64,000 bases of DNA from an uncultured Desulfobacter sp. (GCF_963666675.1 NZ_OY762929.1:6094501-6158500), one strand, 5' to 3'. Counted from the stretch's first letter, positions 9,639 through 19,469 are shown. The notes: generated by a model not told the origin, from the sequence alone. Program-made: numbers and translations.

Positions 9639-10736
9639 CTACCGCTTTTTATTAATGGATTTGATTTTCATGGAGACCCCTTTCCACCGCTCCTTTTCCA
9701 CACGATCAGCGCTTTTGTTTTTCCGGGCCGAGACATATTCCAGTTCCCGTTTCATTTTGATGTAGTTTTCAAACCGGGCTTCGGTCAATTCTCCGTCCTG
9801 GATGGCTTGGAGCACCCGGCAGCCGGGTTCGTGGGTGTGGGTGCAGTCTGAAAAACGGCATTGGGCGGCGAAATCTTCGATTTCCGGAAAGGTGGATTCA
9901 ACCCCCTGGTCAATTTCCCAGAAGCTTATTTCCCGGATGCCCGGATTGTCAATGATCATTCCGCCCTGGGGCATCATGATCAGATCCCGGGATGTGGTGG
10001 TGTGCATCCCCTTGCCCACGCTTTCGCTTACTTCGCCGGTGGCCTGGAGCTCTTCTCCGCATAACCGGTTGATCAGGGTTGATTTGCCTGTGCCCGAGGA
10101 GCCTACCATGACGCTGGTCCGGCCATGCGCCAGATAGGAATTCAGTTCGGAAAGCCCTGAATCGTTGAGCGCGGATACCAGATGCACGGGGACGCCGAAT
10201 GCGATGGATTCGGCTTCGGTGGTAAAATGCTGGGTATCCTGGTGAAGATCCGCCTTGGTCAGGATGATTACGGGGTTAAGCCCGCAATTGTAGACCAGGG
10301 TCAGGTAGCGCTCAAGGCGGCGCAGATTAAAATCCCGGTCAAGGCCGCTCACGATGAATACGTTGTCAAGATTGGCCGCGATGGTCTGTTCCCGGTATTC
10401 ACCTGTTTTTCGGCTGTGCATGCCTGCCGCCCCCCGGGTCAGGGCATTTTTTCGCGGCAAAATTCCTTCGATGGCCGTTTCTCTGACCATAACCCAGTCG
10501 CCGACCACCGGGTATGTGATGCTGCTCTCTTGTTTGAGTTTTCCGGCCGGGGTTGCCAGGATCTCGTCTTTACCGTCATTTATAAAAAAATATCTTTTCC
10601 TGACGCCGGTCACCCGGGCCGGGAAAAAGGTACTTGTATCAAGGTTTTCCCAGTGTACCTGGAAATGGGATGTCCAGCCCAAATGGTGGAGATGCTTGAA
10701 CGTGTTGTGTTGTGCAGATGATTTTTCCTTGCTCAT
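9639..10736 (-). CDS. rsgA: Ribosome small-subunit-dependent GTPase RsgA
   Basis: Late 30S subunit maturation GTPase (YjeQ/RsgA), 365 residues, slightly long for the family. It has an N-terminal OB-fold region (about 35-100) and a circularly permuted GTPase domain. The order of motifs is TKAD (G4), then GSSGTGKST (G1, about 217-225), then DNPG (G3). A C-terminal zinc site is visible as CRFSDCTHTHEPGC (about 289-302). The tail is Lys/Arg-rich, suited to rRNA contact. It is transcribed alone. Identification is firm. Confidence 0.95.
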   Translation of the reverse strand: MSKEKSSAQHNTFKHLHHLGWTSHFQVHWENLDTSTFFPARVTGVRKRYFFINDGKDEILATPAGKLKQESSITYPVVGDWVMVRETAIEGILPRKNALTRGAAGMHSRKTGEYREQTIAANLDNVFIVSGLDRDFNLRRLERYLTLVYNCGLNPVIILTKADLHQDTQHFTTEAESIAFGVPVHLVSALNDSGLSELNSYLAHGRTSVMVGSSGTGKSTLINRLCGEELQATGEVSESVGKGMHTTTSRDLIMMPQGGMIIDNPGIREISFWEIDQGVESTFPEIEDFAAQCRFSDCTHTHEPGCRVLQAIQDGELTEARFENYIKMKRELEYVSARKNKSADRVEKERWKGVSMKIKSINKKR

Positions 10737-10965
10737 TGTTGTATCCTGCCCGTCTTCAATTTTGGTTTAAAGGGTGACCTCCAAGGCCGTCCTTTTGCTA
10801 CAATCACTTACGATATGGTTTAATAACGTGTCGCTGCCGACAGAAAAAAAAATGAGAACAGCAGAGATTCCGTTTTGAATTCTGCAGGGGGAAAAGAAGT
10901 AAGTTAAGACGTTTTAACTTAAGGTAGACCGGTTGTCTAAAATAATATGGGATCACACAGCCGCC

Positions 10966-11129
10966 TTAGGCCCATGATCAGAATTAAATCTGCCATAGAT
11001 GCGCCGGATTTTAAGTCACCATCAAGGCCCGCCGAAGGAAGCATATTGAAATATGTGTCCTTTGGCGTAACGCCGAGGGTGGCTTAAAAGACAAGCAGAT
11101 GGGCGATTTTATTTTGATCATGGGCCTTA
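10966..11129. repeat. Long imperfect hairpin element, ~160 bp
   Basis: The outer arms GGCCCATGATCA (10969) and TGATCATGGGCC (ending 11126) are exact complements. Further inside, GATTTTAAGTCACC pairs with GGTGGCTTAAAAGAC, and CGCCGAAGGAAGCATAT pairs with ATATGTGTCCTTTGGCG around the centre. The whole segment folds into one long stem. Parts of it (CAAGGC, GTAACGCCG) resemble the hairpin at 22836-22960, suggesting one dispersed family. Confidence 0.65.
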
Positions 11130-11301
11130 ATCTTTGTCCCCTTGTCGGCAGCGTTTGATACAATATCCAATGATTTCCTAAACATAAAGCATCCTTTATA
11201 TGGGTATAAATTATAATTTTTTACAGGATGGGTCCGTATCCTGTCAAGACATATTCACTGACGGGCTTTCGTTCTTTGACGCGATGAATTAGAATGTTAA
11301 A

Positions 11302-11366
11302 ATAACGGCCATGGGCCGACCTGACATATCTCCTGACAGGTTTCGGCCCACAACAAAAGATGAAAG
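11302..11366 (+). repeat. 65-bp double-hairpin dispersed repeat, copy 1
   Basis: Starts ATAACGGCCATGGGCCGACC and ends AACAAAAGATGAAAG. It forms a small palindrome CGGCC-atg-GGCCG and a second stem, GGGCCGACCTG with CAGGTTTCGGCCC. Three further copies lie at 32794, 32888 and 36106. Confidence 0.75.
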
Positions 11367-11600
11367 AAACCCAACAGGTTATTTCGCTCTTTCATATACA
11401 TTCATTATTATTTGGGTGCGGCTCTTTTGAAACATATGAAAGCCATGGTCATTAAAGGTGTTCAGGGTTGTTAGTCTTATTTTTATGCTGCTTTCCAGCA
11501 AGATAATTCATTTGTCAGTGACTATCTGATGTAAATTGCAAAAATTTCCTGGACAGCGAGTCATAATTCCGTTATGAAAGAATAGCGGGAGGTAGATGAC

Positions 11601-12488
11601 ATGCAAATCAAGCAACAAACCTTTTGTGGTCGAAAGTTTACCGGTAAAGAAATCGCATTAATCCAGGAAGTCGTTGCTACCTGTGGAGGCCTTAGCCGAC
11701 GAGAACTGGCACATACCGTATGCGAACTTCTGGAATGGAAACGCCCTAATGATCGGCTAAAAGTCCGGGAATGTAGTGATTTTTTGGAGCTTTTAGAGGC
11801 CAAGGGAGCTCTAACCCTTCCTGAAAAGAAACAACAAACAAAGATCGTTTTTCACAAGAGTATTCCCCAAACACCCTGTAAGCAACCCCACAGCACTTTG
11901 CGTGGCAGAGTAGAAGAATTTACACCTCTTGAGATACAGCGGGTTCAGAATCGAGAGCAGAGGGATCTGTTTAAGGAACTCATCGGTCGCCATCATTACC
12001 TGGGATATGCAATGCCTTTTGGCGCCAGATTGCAGTATCTGATTTATGTAAACCGTCCCCATCGAGAAATTGTGGGGTGCATCCAGTTCTCAAGCCCTGC
12101 CTGGCGGATGCGTGCTCGCGATGAATGGATCGGTTGGACAGATGAAAGGCGTAAGGTCGCTCTACAAAAGGTGGTGAACAACAGCCGTTTTCTGATCCTT
12201 GCTCCCATCCAAAATTTAGCGAGCATGATACTGTCATGTAGTCTCCGGGAACTCAGAGATGATTGGGAACAGCAGTATGGTCTTAAACCCATGCTGGTAG
12301 AGACATTGGTGGATCGACAACAATTCCACGGTGGCTGTTATCGGGCATCGACCTGGATTGAGTTGGGGAAAACCACTGGTCGTGGGCGCATGGACCGATT
12401 CGGCAAACGTCATGGCGCTGATGTAAAAACCATATTAGTATATCCACTGGAAAAAGATGCTGTTCACCAACTCAGGGAGGGGATATGA
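11601..12488 (+). CDS. DruA-like (DUF4338) accessory protein of the IS
   Basis: 295-residue protein of the DUF4338/Druantia DruA-like family. The typical core is visible: LIGRHHYLGYAMPFGARLQYLIY (about 128-150), VGCIQFSSPAWRMRARDEWIGW, NNSRFLILAPIQNLASMILS, and VDRQQFHGGCYRASTWIELGKTTGRGRMD (about 233-261). It overlaps the transposase start by 4 nt, so the two are translationally coupled and probably act together. Members of this family occur both in Druantia defence loci and beside ISKra4-type transposases; here the terminal repeats place it inside the element, so a defence role is not indicated. Start ATG 11601 has GGGAGG upstream. Confidence 0.85.
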   Translation: MQIKQQTFCGRKFTGKEIALIQEVVATCGGLSRRELAHTVCELLEWKRPNDRLKVRECSDFLELLEAKGALTLPEKKQQTKIVFHKSIPQTPCKQPHSTLRGRVEEFTPLEIQRVQNREQRDLFKELIGRHHYLGYAMPFGARLQYLIYVNRPHREIVGCIQFSSPAWRMRARDEWIGWTDERRKVALQKVVNNSRFLILAPIQNLASMILSCSLRELRDDWEQQYGLKPMLVETLVDRQQFHGGCYRASTWIELGKTTGRGRMDRFGKRHGADVKTILVYPLEKDAVHQLREGI

Positions 12489-14056
12489 ATCCAGCGGTTT
12501 CCCTTTCTGCTGTGGAGCATTTACCTTCCCCCGTCATTGATCCGGGGCAAAAATGCTATGATGATATTGTCAATTTTCTTAATTCCAAGGAGAATCATTC
12601 AGTGAAACTCAGTGATTTGGAACAAGCACTTGAAAAACGAGGACGTGAGCTGATGCGCATCCTGCTTCAGGAACATTTAGACAAGCTCGGTCCCAGTCAT
12701 TGTGAAGAGCCGGTCTGTGGAGCCGATGGCATTGTTCGACCGAAAGTGAGGCCACAGGATCGAAAAATCGAAACCGTATTTGGAACGGTATCGGAAAGTC
12801 GTGCCGGATATGGAAACAAGGGCGTGGCAAGTTTGCACCCGTTGGATGCCCGATTGAATCTTCCCCCAGAACTTTATTCCCTCGAACTTCGTCGCCGTGT
12901 GGCTGAAAACGCTTCAAAGAGTTCTTTTGACGAGACTGTCGAAACGATCAAGAAAACCACTGGAGCCGATATTCCCAAACGTCAGGTAGAAGAGTTAACA
13001 CAGCGAGCAGCTCGGGATTTTGACGCATTTTATGAAATACGGCAATGCAACCCGGCGGATGAGACAGTTACTGGTCCAATACTGGTAATCACCACCGATG
13101 GTAAGGGCGTGGTAATGCATGAGCAGGACCTGCGGGAACAAACCCGGAAAGCTGCCCGGAAACGAAAGCCTCAGATGGAAAGCCGGCTATCCAAAGGGGA
13201 AAAGAAAAATGCCAAGCGAATGGCAACCGTTGCCGCTGTATATACTATAGATACGTTTAAACGTACGCCCCAAGACTTGCTTCCGGGGAATGACAAGTCG
13301 AATACAAAAACAAGCCCTCACCCGGAACAAAAGCGTGTATGGGCAAGCCTTGAAAAATCAGCCGAGCAGGTCATTGCATCGGCCTTTTCTGAGGCCTCCC
13401 ACCGTGATCCCAACCACGAAAAACATTGGGTTGCCTTAGTGGACGGCGAAAATCAACAACTACGAATCCTGAAACGTATGGCCAAAAGACAAAATGTGGC
13501 CCTTACGATCATTGTTGATATTATTCATGTTATTGAATACCTCTGGAAAGCTGGCAGGGCATTTCATCCCAAATCCGGCCCGGAGCTTGAAAAATGGGTC
13601 CAGTACCGCTTGGCTAAAGTACTCGATGGCAAGGCCGGATTGATGGCAGGGGGGATGCGTAGAAGTGCTACATTAAAAAAATTTACAGACAAACAACGTA
13701 AACCTGTAGAAGCCTGCGCAACGTATTTGAAAAATAAAGCACCGTACCTTGAATACCATCATTATCTTGACCTTGGCCTCCCTATTGCCACAGGAGTTAT
13801 TGAGGGCGCATGTCGTCATCTTGTAAAGGACCGAATGGATATAACTGGTGCCAAATGGCGGTTGTCCAGTGCTGAAGCAGTGTTGCGTCTGCGTGCCTTG
13901 CGGAGTAGTAACGATTTTGATGAGTATTGGAATTTTCATGAAGCCTGCGAATACGAACGTAATCACCGGGCTCTTTATCAACATGGTGAGGTTCCGGCTA
14001 CAAAGCTACCAAAACCTTCACCGAAACGACGGGGGCATCTAAAAGTGATCAAGTAA
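12485..14056 (+). CDS. ISKra4-family transposase
   Basis: 523-residue transposase of the ISKra4 type. Recognisable blocks are ELRRRVAENASKSSFDETVETI, ITTDGKGVVM (about 199-208), a KRMATVAAVYTID block, WVALVDGENQQLRIL, DIIHVIEYLWKA and the C-terminal GVIEGACRHLVKDRMDITGAKWR with HEACEYERNH. The nearly identical partial copy at 62582-64000 differs at least at the codon for RQCNPADE (N here, S there). Translation is coupled to the DruA-like gene by ATGA. Confidence 0.93.
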   Translation: MNPAVSLSAVEHLPSPVIDPGQKCYDDIVNFLNSKENHSVKLSDLEQALEKRGRELMRILLQEHLDKLGPSHCEEPVCGADGIVRPKVRPQDRKIETVFGTVSESRAGYGNKGVASLHPLDARLNLPPELYSLELRRRVAENASKSSFDETVETIKKTTGADIPKRQVEELTQRAARDFDAFYEIRQCNPADETVTGPILVITTDGKGVVMHEQDLREQTRKAARKRKPQMESRLSKGEKKNAKRMATVAAVYTIDTFKRTPQDLLPGNDKSNTKTSPHPEQKRVWASLEKSAEQVIASAFSEASHRDPNHEKHWVALVDGENQQLRILKRMAKRQNVALTIIVDIIHVIEYLWKAGRAFHPKSGPELEKWVQYRLAKVLDGKAGLMAGGMRRSATLKKFTDKQRKPVEACATYLKNKAPYLEYHHYLDLGLPIATGVIEGACRHLVKDRMDITGAKWRLSSAEAVLRLRALRSSNDFDEYWNFHEACEYERNHRALYQHGEVPATKLPKPSPKRRGHLKVIK

Positions 14057-14147
14057 TGCTGGCAAAGAATGGCAAATATCATGACTACCAGCTTTGGTCA
14101 GACATGTCGTAAAAGAGCCGCACCCTTATTATTTGGGGAGAGATGGA

Positions 14148-16904
14148 TTGAATACCGCCCAAGAGACGCTTAAGCCTGATCCTGAATCAAATGATGGGTT
14201 CGCGACAAGGGAAAAAATATCCGATTCTCATGGAATTCCCCTTTCTTTGTATACCACGCAGGTTGTTTCTGTTCTGGGGCTTTTAGGGGTGTTCATTTTC
14301 AGAGGGTCTGTAACTATTTGCGTTGGTATCCTTATTTTTACAATCCTTGTTTCCATTTATCTTACAAGACAACTTGTTTGTATTGAACGACGGAGAAGAC
14401 AGGCGGAAACTGAAAAAGAGCTGGATGAACTGCGTTTCAAAAAACTGCTCGAATTAAGTTTTATGGCCGAAGAATCCATTGATGTCTTGGCAGAGTTTGC
14501 TCTGGCCGAAGCCTGTACGTTAACCCAAAGCGAATTTGGATATCTGGGGTTTTTAAAGGACGACCAGGCCGATTTGGCCACCTATCTTTGGCCCAAACAA
14601 TTGGTGACTCAAGGTGATGCCGGGGAGGAGGCGTTGGCCTGTAACATGCAAGACACCGGCCTTTGGGCTGAAATTGAAAACGCCGGCGGTGTTTTGGTCA
14701 TCAACGATTATGAAAATTACAATCCGTTTTCCAAGCAAAAAAAATTTCCGGGAAATGTCCGGATTACCCGGCTGTTGCATTCCCCCGTTTTTGAAAATGA
14801 CAAGATTGTGGCATTGATCAGTGTGGGAAATAAACGAGCGGATTATAATGATTCAGACGTTCGTCAGCTGCATTTGATGATGGATGGGATGTGGAAAATA
14901 CTTCAGGGAAAAAAAGCCCAAATCCAATTAAAAAAGAGTGAAGAGCGATATCGGCTGCTTGCGGAGAATGCCACCGACACAATCTGGATCATGCAATATC
15001 CGGATTTGACATTACGGTATATCAGTCCTTCGATAGAATCGCTTTTAGGGTATTCCCCCGACGCGTTTCTCAAGCTGGAATTTAGGGACTATGTGACCGA
15101 AAATTCATTAAATCAGGTGTCTGTTCTTGTCGCAGAAGGACTTGAAGAGGACATTGGCGACGGTGTTAAATCAAAGGGGTTAAAGGCTGCCGAACTGGCG
15201 TTGATAAAAAAGGACGGCACAACCATTTGGGTGGAAATTTCAGCCGGGTTCTTGAGAAATGACCAAGGTGAACCCGATGGAATATTAGGGATATCCAGGG
15301 ATATATCAGATCGTAAACGTGCCGATGAAGCGTTACAACATGCCACGGAACTGATGCGCGAAGCCGGGCGAATTGCAAAGGTCGGTGCCTGGAGCATTGA
15401 TATTTCAAGCCAGGCAATCACATGGTCGGATGAAATGAATGTGATCCATGAAAGGCGGGCCGATTTTCCCCCGACGCTTGATGAAGTGACCCGCTTTATC
15501 GCACCCGAATGGCGGGAAAAAATTTTGGACATTTACAACCGGTGTGTTGGTGAGGGCCAACGCCTTGAAGAAGAGTTCGAAATTATCACGGCCAAAGGAC
15601 GCCGCCGGTGGGTCCATGCCACCGGAGAAGCCATAAGGGATGAGAGCGGAAACATCACCCGGGCCATCGGGGCGCTTCAGGATATTTCAGACCGGGTACA
15701 GGCGGATGAAGAGAGAAAACAACTACAGCTGCACCTTGACCAGGCAAGAAAAATGGAGGCCATCGGGATTCTGGCCGGGGGCATTGCCCATGATTTTAAT
15801 AATATTCTTTCCGGCCTGATGGGGTTTACCGATCTTGCAATGCATGAGGCAAAAGAGAACGAAACCCTTAAACGGTATCTGAACCAGGTCACGTCCGCCA
15901 GTCTGCGGGCCAGGGATCTGGTTCGGCATATTCTGACGTTCAGCAGAAAATCCGAGGTTGAAAAGCAACCGATTATCATTAATCCTGTTATCAAAGAGTC
16001 GTTAAAGTTTATGCGGGCCTCTTTGCCTGCCGGCATCGAAATCAAGTATGATTTAAGGCTTGAACATGGCCGGGTGTTTGGTGATGCAACCCAGATATAT
16101 CAGGTGCTGATGGACCTTTTTACCAACGCCGGCCATGCAATGAAAGATCACGGCGGGGTTCTGGATATTGTTCTGGACCGTGTTAAACTTGATGATACCC
16201 AGCCCGGATTTTTGGGAAAGATTTCTGCCGGGGAGTTTATTGAACTGGTTGTCTCGGATACCGGATGCGGGATCCATAAAAAATACCTTGACCGCATTTT
16301 TGACCCCTTTTTTACGACAAAAGCCCGGGGGGAAGGGACCGGGATGGGACTTGCCACCGTATACGGCATCGTAAAAGAGATGGGCGGGGGGATATCTGTT
16401 TACAGTGAGGTCGGGGTCGGCACAACCTTCAGAATTTTATTGCCGGAATATGATCAGGGTGCGGCGGTTCAAATTGACGTCAACACGGAACTGAAAAAAG
16501 GCCGGGGTAATATCCTGGTGGTGGATGATGAAGCGGCGATTGCCGAAAGTTCCTGTGACATTTTGAAATTATTAGGGTATTCCACTGTTATGCAGACAGA
16601 CAGCCTCAAGGCTGTTGAACATGTGAAAAACAACCCGGCCCATTATGATTTGGTCTTGACCGATATGACCATGCCCCATCTTGACGGGTTTGGGCTGGCA
16701 AAACAGATCAAAAAGATCAATCCGGAAATTTGCATTGTTCTGGCCACAGGTTTTAGCCATAATCCGACAAAAGAGAAGTGCAAGGATGCCGGTATTACGA
16801 ATATGGTGATGAAGCCCATGACTGCCGGTGAGCTTTCATCGGTCGTTGAAAAAGCTATGAAAAAGAGCCAGGGGGCGATATCGTCCAGCGGCTCTAAAGT
16901 ATAA
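14148..16904 (+). CDS. Hybrid sensor histidine kinase (TM-GAF-PAS-PAS-HisKA-HATPase-REC)
   Basis: Membrane-anchored hybrid kinase of about 918 residues from TTG 14148 (GGGGAG 6 nt upstream). Order: two membrane helices (about 34-76), GAF_2-type domain (about 100-255), two PAS/PAC domains (about 265-525), HisKA with the phospho-acceptor in GGIAHDFNNILSG, HATPase with NAGHAM, DTGCGI and GEGTGMGL, and a C-terminal receiver with the Asp in LTDMTMPHLDG. An NtrC-like regulator follows 73 nt downstream, so the two form a phosphorelay. The ISKra4-type element inserted 22 nt before the TTG (13 nt past the right duplication), separating the gene from its native promoter. Any longer frame entering the IS is artefactual. 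Confidence 0.9.
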   Translation: MNTAQETLKPDPESNDGFATREKISDSHGIPLSLYTTQVVSVLGLLGVFIFRGSVTICVGILIFTILVSIYLTRQLVCIERRRRQAETEKELDELRFKKLLELSFMAEESIDVLAEFALAEACTLTQSEFGYLGFLKDDQADLATYLWPKQLVTQGDAGEEALACNMQDTGLWAEIENAGGVLVINDYENYNPFSKQKKFPGNVRITRLLHSPVFENDKIVALISVGNKRADYNDSDVRQLHLMMDGMWKILQGKKAQIQLKKSEERYRLLAENATDTIWIMQYPDLTLRYISPSIESLLGYSPDAFLKLEFRDYVTENSLNQVSVLVAEGLEEDIGDGVKSKGLKAAELALIKKDGTTIWVEISAGFLRNDQGEPDGILGISRDISDRKRADEALQHATELMREAGRIAKVGAWSIDISSQAITWSDEMNVIHERRADFPPTLDEVTRFIAPEWREKILDIYNRCVGEGQRLEEEFEIITAKGRRRWVHATGEAIRDESGNITRAIGALQDISDRVQADEERKQLQLHLDQARKMEAIGILAGGIAHDFNNILSGLMGFTDLAMHEAKENETLKRYLNQVTSASLRARDLVRHILTFSRKSEVEKQPIIINPVIKESLKFMRASLPAGIEIKYDLRLEHGRVFGDATQIYQVLMDLFTNAGHAMKDHGGVLDIVLDRVKLDDTQPGFLGKISAGEFIELVVSDTGCGIHKKYLDRIFDPFFTTKARGEGTGMGLATVYGIVKEMGGGISVYSEVGVGTTFRILLPEYDQGAAVQIDVNTELKKGRGNILVVDDEAAIAESSCDILKLLGYSTVMQTDSLKAVEHVKNNPAHYDLVLTDMTMPHLDGFGLAKQIKKINPEICIVLATGFSHNPTKEKCKDAGITNMVMKPMTAGELSSVVEKAMKKSQGAISSSGSKV

Positions 16905-16977
16905 TTTAAAATAAAACCGGGAAGTAGGCTAACAGCGTATTGTGACGTTCATTTAAAAATAAGAATAAAAGGTTCAT

Positions 16978-18390
16978 ATGTTCCGTATATTGATTATTGA
17001 TGATGATCCGAATATCTGTTTGTTTTTTGAAACGCTTCTTGAAAAAATGGATTGTGAAACATATACGGCAAAAACAATTAATGAAGCAAAGGCATTAAGC
17101 CGACGAAATGAATTTGACATCATTTTGCTTGATTGTGAACTGCCCGACGGCAATGGGCTTGATATAATGCCGGATTTTGTAGCGCAACCGTCTTCACCTG
17201 AAATAATTATCATTACGGGCAAAGGCGATGCCAGGGGGGCTGAAATTGCTTTTAAGAACGGTGCGTGGGATTTTGTGCAGAAACCATTTCGCCTTGATGA
17301 TGTCAGCGTTCCCATTCAAAGGGCCCTGCACTATCGAAAGGAGAAGCTTTCATCTCCTGAATTGATCATTCTGAAACGGTCGAAAATTATCGGGGAATCT
17401 GCTGCCCTGAAAAGATGTCTGGATGAGGTGGGCAAAGCCGCCTCGACCGATGCCGGCGTTCTGGTCACCGGGGAAACAGGAACCGGCAAAGAGCTGTTTG
17501 CCAAAGCGATTCATGAAAACAGCAGGCGGGCATCAAAACCGTTTGTGGCGGTTGACTGCGCCTCGCTCACCGAGTCATTGATTGAAAGTACCCTGTTCGG
17601 CCATGAGAAGGGCGCCTTTACCGGGGCAACATTTAAACAGGACGGTTTGATTATCCAGGCGGACGGCGGGACGCTGATGCTTGACGAAGTCGGCGATTTA
17701 CCGTTGTCGATCCAGAAAGCCTTGTTAAGGACGCTCCAGGAACGATCTGTCCGCCGCCTTGGGGGGAAAAAAGAGATAGGCGTGGATATCCGTCTGATTT
17801 CCGCCACAAATCTTGACCTTGATCAACTGGTCAAAGAAAATCTTTTCCGGGAAGATTTTCTGTATCGCATCAGGGCCATGGAGATTCATCTGCCCCCGCT
17901 GCGTGACAGGGCAAACGATATTGAAGAGATCGTTTTAAAAAAGGTGCATGAGCTTTCAAACAGATATAACCTTGAACCTAAAGCCATATCCAAACAGCTG
18001 CTTGACGCATTGATGTCAAATTCCTGGCCCGGGAATATCAGGGAACTGCTCAACGTTTTGGAGTACATCCTGGCATCGGCCGGAAGTGATCCAACCCTGG
18101 TGCCCAAACACCTGCCGCCCAATTACAGGCTCTCCTCATTATCGTTTGAGGAGCCTGATATTCAGGCGGATGCCCAGTCAATGGTCGACGAGGTCCTGGA
18201 CAGCGATGCCGACTTTCCGTCCCTGAATGCCTGCCGGGAACAGCTGGAGAAAAATTACCTGACCCGTTTAATGGAAAAGGCCGGTGGCGACAGAAAAACC
18301 GCCTGTCGGTTATCCGGCGTCTCCCAGGCCCGGCTGTATGCATTGCTCAGTAAGTATGACCTTCCCGGGTTTGGTTCCTATCAAAACTGA
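16978..18390 (+). CDS. Sigma-54-dependent response regulator (NtrC family)
   Basis: 470 residues. Receiver domain 1-120 with the acidic pocket IIDDDP and phospho-acceptor LLDCELPDG (Asp near 52). AAA+ domain about 138-370 with Walker A GETGTGKE, the sigma-54 contact loop GAFTGA, and Walker B LMLDEVGDL. A Fis-type HTH near the C-terminus (GGDRKTACRLSGVSQARLYALLSKYDL) binds DNA. The intact GAFTGA motif means it should activate sigma-54 promoters. It lies directly after the hybrid kinase gene, its probable partner. Target genes cannot be read from the sequence. Confidence 0.94.
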   Translation: MFRILIIDDDPNICLFFETLLEKMDCETYTAKTINEAKALSRRNEFDIILLDCELPDGNGLDIMPDFVAQPSSPEIIIITGKGDARGAEIAFKNGAWDFVQKPFRLDDVSVPIQRALHYRKEKLSSPELIILKRSKIIGESAALKRCLDEVGKAASTDAGVLVTGETGTGKELFAKAIHENSRRASKPFVAVDCASLTESLIESTLFGHEKGAFTGATFKQDGLIIQADGGTLMLDEVGDLPLSIQKALLRTLQERSVRRLGGKKEIGVDIRLISATNLDLDQLVKENLFREDFLYRIRAMEIHLPPLRDRANDIEEIVLKKVHELSNRYNLEPKAISKQLLDALMSNSWPGNIRELLNVLEYILASAGSDPTLVPKHLPPNYRLSSLSFEEPDIQADAQSMVDEVLDSDADFPSLNACREQLEKNYLTRLMEKAGGDRKTACRLSGVSQARLYALLSKYDLPGFGSYQN

Positions 18391-18448
18391 AATTCATTTC
18401 GTTTTATCAAATTTTTATGTAACATAATGGACATATGCTGATTTGCAT

Positions 18449-19345
18449 CTATCCCACGCCGAACTCGCTGGGCTTGATACGGGTCAGGTAGTCGATGAGC
18501 GCCTTATTTTTTACATATTCCAGTTTTTCCTTTTTGATGAAGATATTGAAATGGTCTGCGTTGGGCTGGATTTGAGGGAACGGATCCACAAGACGTTTTT
18601 CTTCAAGCTCTTTGATCACCGTGTATTTGGGCACAAATCCGATGCCTAAACCGGACATGGCCGCGTTGATGATTCCCCTGATGTGATTGATCTGTACGAC
18701 GTTTTTAAGGCTGGCGCGTTTGTCTGCCGGTATGGCGGCGATGAAATTGCGCCACCAGACCAGTTGTTTGTCGCTGGATAAAATATTTACCCGGGCCAAA
18801 TCGTCAATGCCCGAAATCTCGTGGGCCTCGATAAATTCCGGGGCGGCAATGGTGATATACTGCTCCTGGAACAGGTAGATGCGTTCAATGGAGGGCAGTT
18901 CATGGGCAACGCAATCAATGATCAGATCCACCTCGTCCCGGATCAGTGGAGTTTCAAGGTCCGGGGAGAGATAAAAATCAAGATGGATTTCCGGATGGGT
19001 CTCCAGAAAGGGTTTGATATGGTTGATCAGAATGGAAGCACCGAACTCAACCGTGGAGCCGATACGGATGGTGACCAGGGCTTTTTTACGATAGGTGGAT
19101 ATCTCCTGGTCCGCTTTTTCAATTTCATAAAAAATTTTTTCACAGGACCGGAATAAAATGCGGCCGGCCGGGGTCAGATCCATGGTTTTTCCCTGGCGGG
19201 TAAACAACGGGGTATCCATGGAGCTTTCAAGTTTTTTAATGGCATGGCTGACGGCGGACTGGGTGACGAAAAGCCGCTGGGCTGCCTGGGTAAAGTTTTT
19301 TTCCTTGGCCAGGAAGAAAAAGGTTTTCAGATGATAAAGGTCCAT
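18449..19345 (-). CDS. LysR-family transcriptional regulator
   Basis: 298 residues from ATG 19345; an upstream TTG would add only three residues. Winged HTH at about 1-60 (NFTQAAQRLFVTQSAVSHAIKKLE) and a LysR substrate-binding domain from about 90. It is divergent from the two aldehyde dehydrogenase genes across ~125 nt, the usual arrangement for a LysR protein controlling its neighbour, so it likely regulates the amaB-like/pruA genes in response to a pathway intermediate. The effector is unknown. Confidence 0.9.
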   Translation of the reverse strand: MDLYHLKTFFFLAKEKNFTQAAQRLFVTQSAVSHAIKKLESSMDTPLFTRQGKTMDLTPAGRILFRSCEKIFYEIEKADQEISTYRKKALVTIRIGSTVEFGASILINHIKPFLETHPEIHLDFYLSPDLETPLIRDEVDLIIDCVAHELPSIERIYLFQEQYITIAAPEFIEAHEISGIDDLARVNILSSDKQLVWWRNFIAAIPADKRASLKNVVQINHIRGIINAAMSGLGIGFVPKYTVIKELEEKRLVDPFPQIQPNADHFNIFIKKEKLEYVKNKALIDYLTRIKPSEFGVG

Positions 19346-19469
19346 AGCGCTCAAGTATGAATTGTGTTCATGGTTATAATAAATATTATGAATTTTACTT
19401 TAATGGATTCGTCGGTATATTACAATAATATGTTTTAATTATTAACAATATCATCAGGAGGAGATTTCT

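Larger units (their letters stand above)
11414..14125 (+). mobile_element. Complete ISKra4-type insertion sequence (2712 bp)
   Basis: Bounded by perfect 15-bp inverted repeats, GGGTGCGGCTCTTTT at 11414-11428 and its complement at 14111-14125. It is flanked by a 9-bp target duplication, TTATTATTT (11405-11413 and 14126-14134). It carries two genes overlapping by ATGA: a DruA-like (DUF4338) protein and the transposase. A second, almost identical copy begins at 62513 in the opposite orientation. The intact ends and duplication imply recent transposition. Confidence 0.95.

Noticed and set aside
11601..14056. Druantia-like defence locus because of the DruA-like protein.
   Set aside because: The gene lies within an IS with perfect 15-bp ends and a 9-bp duplication, and no DruB-E genes are present.
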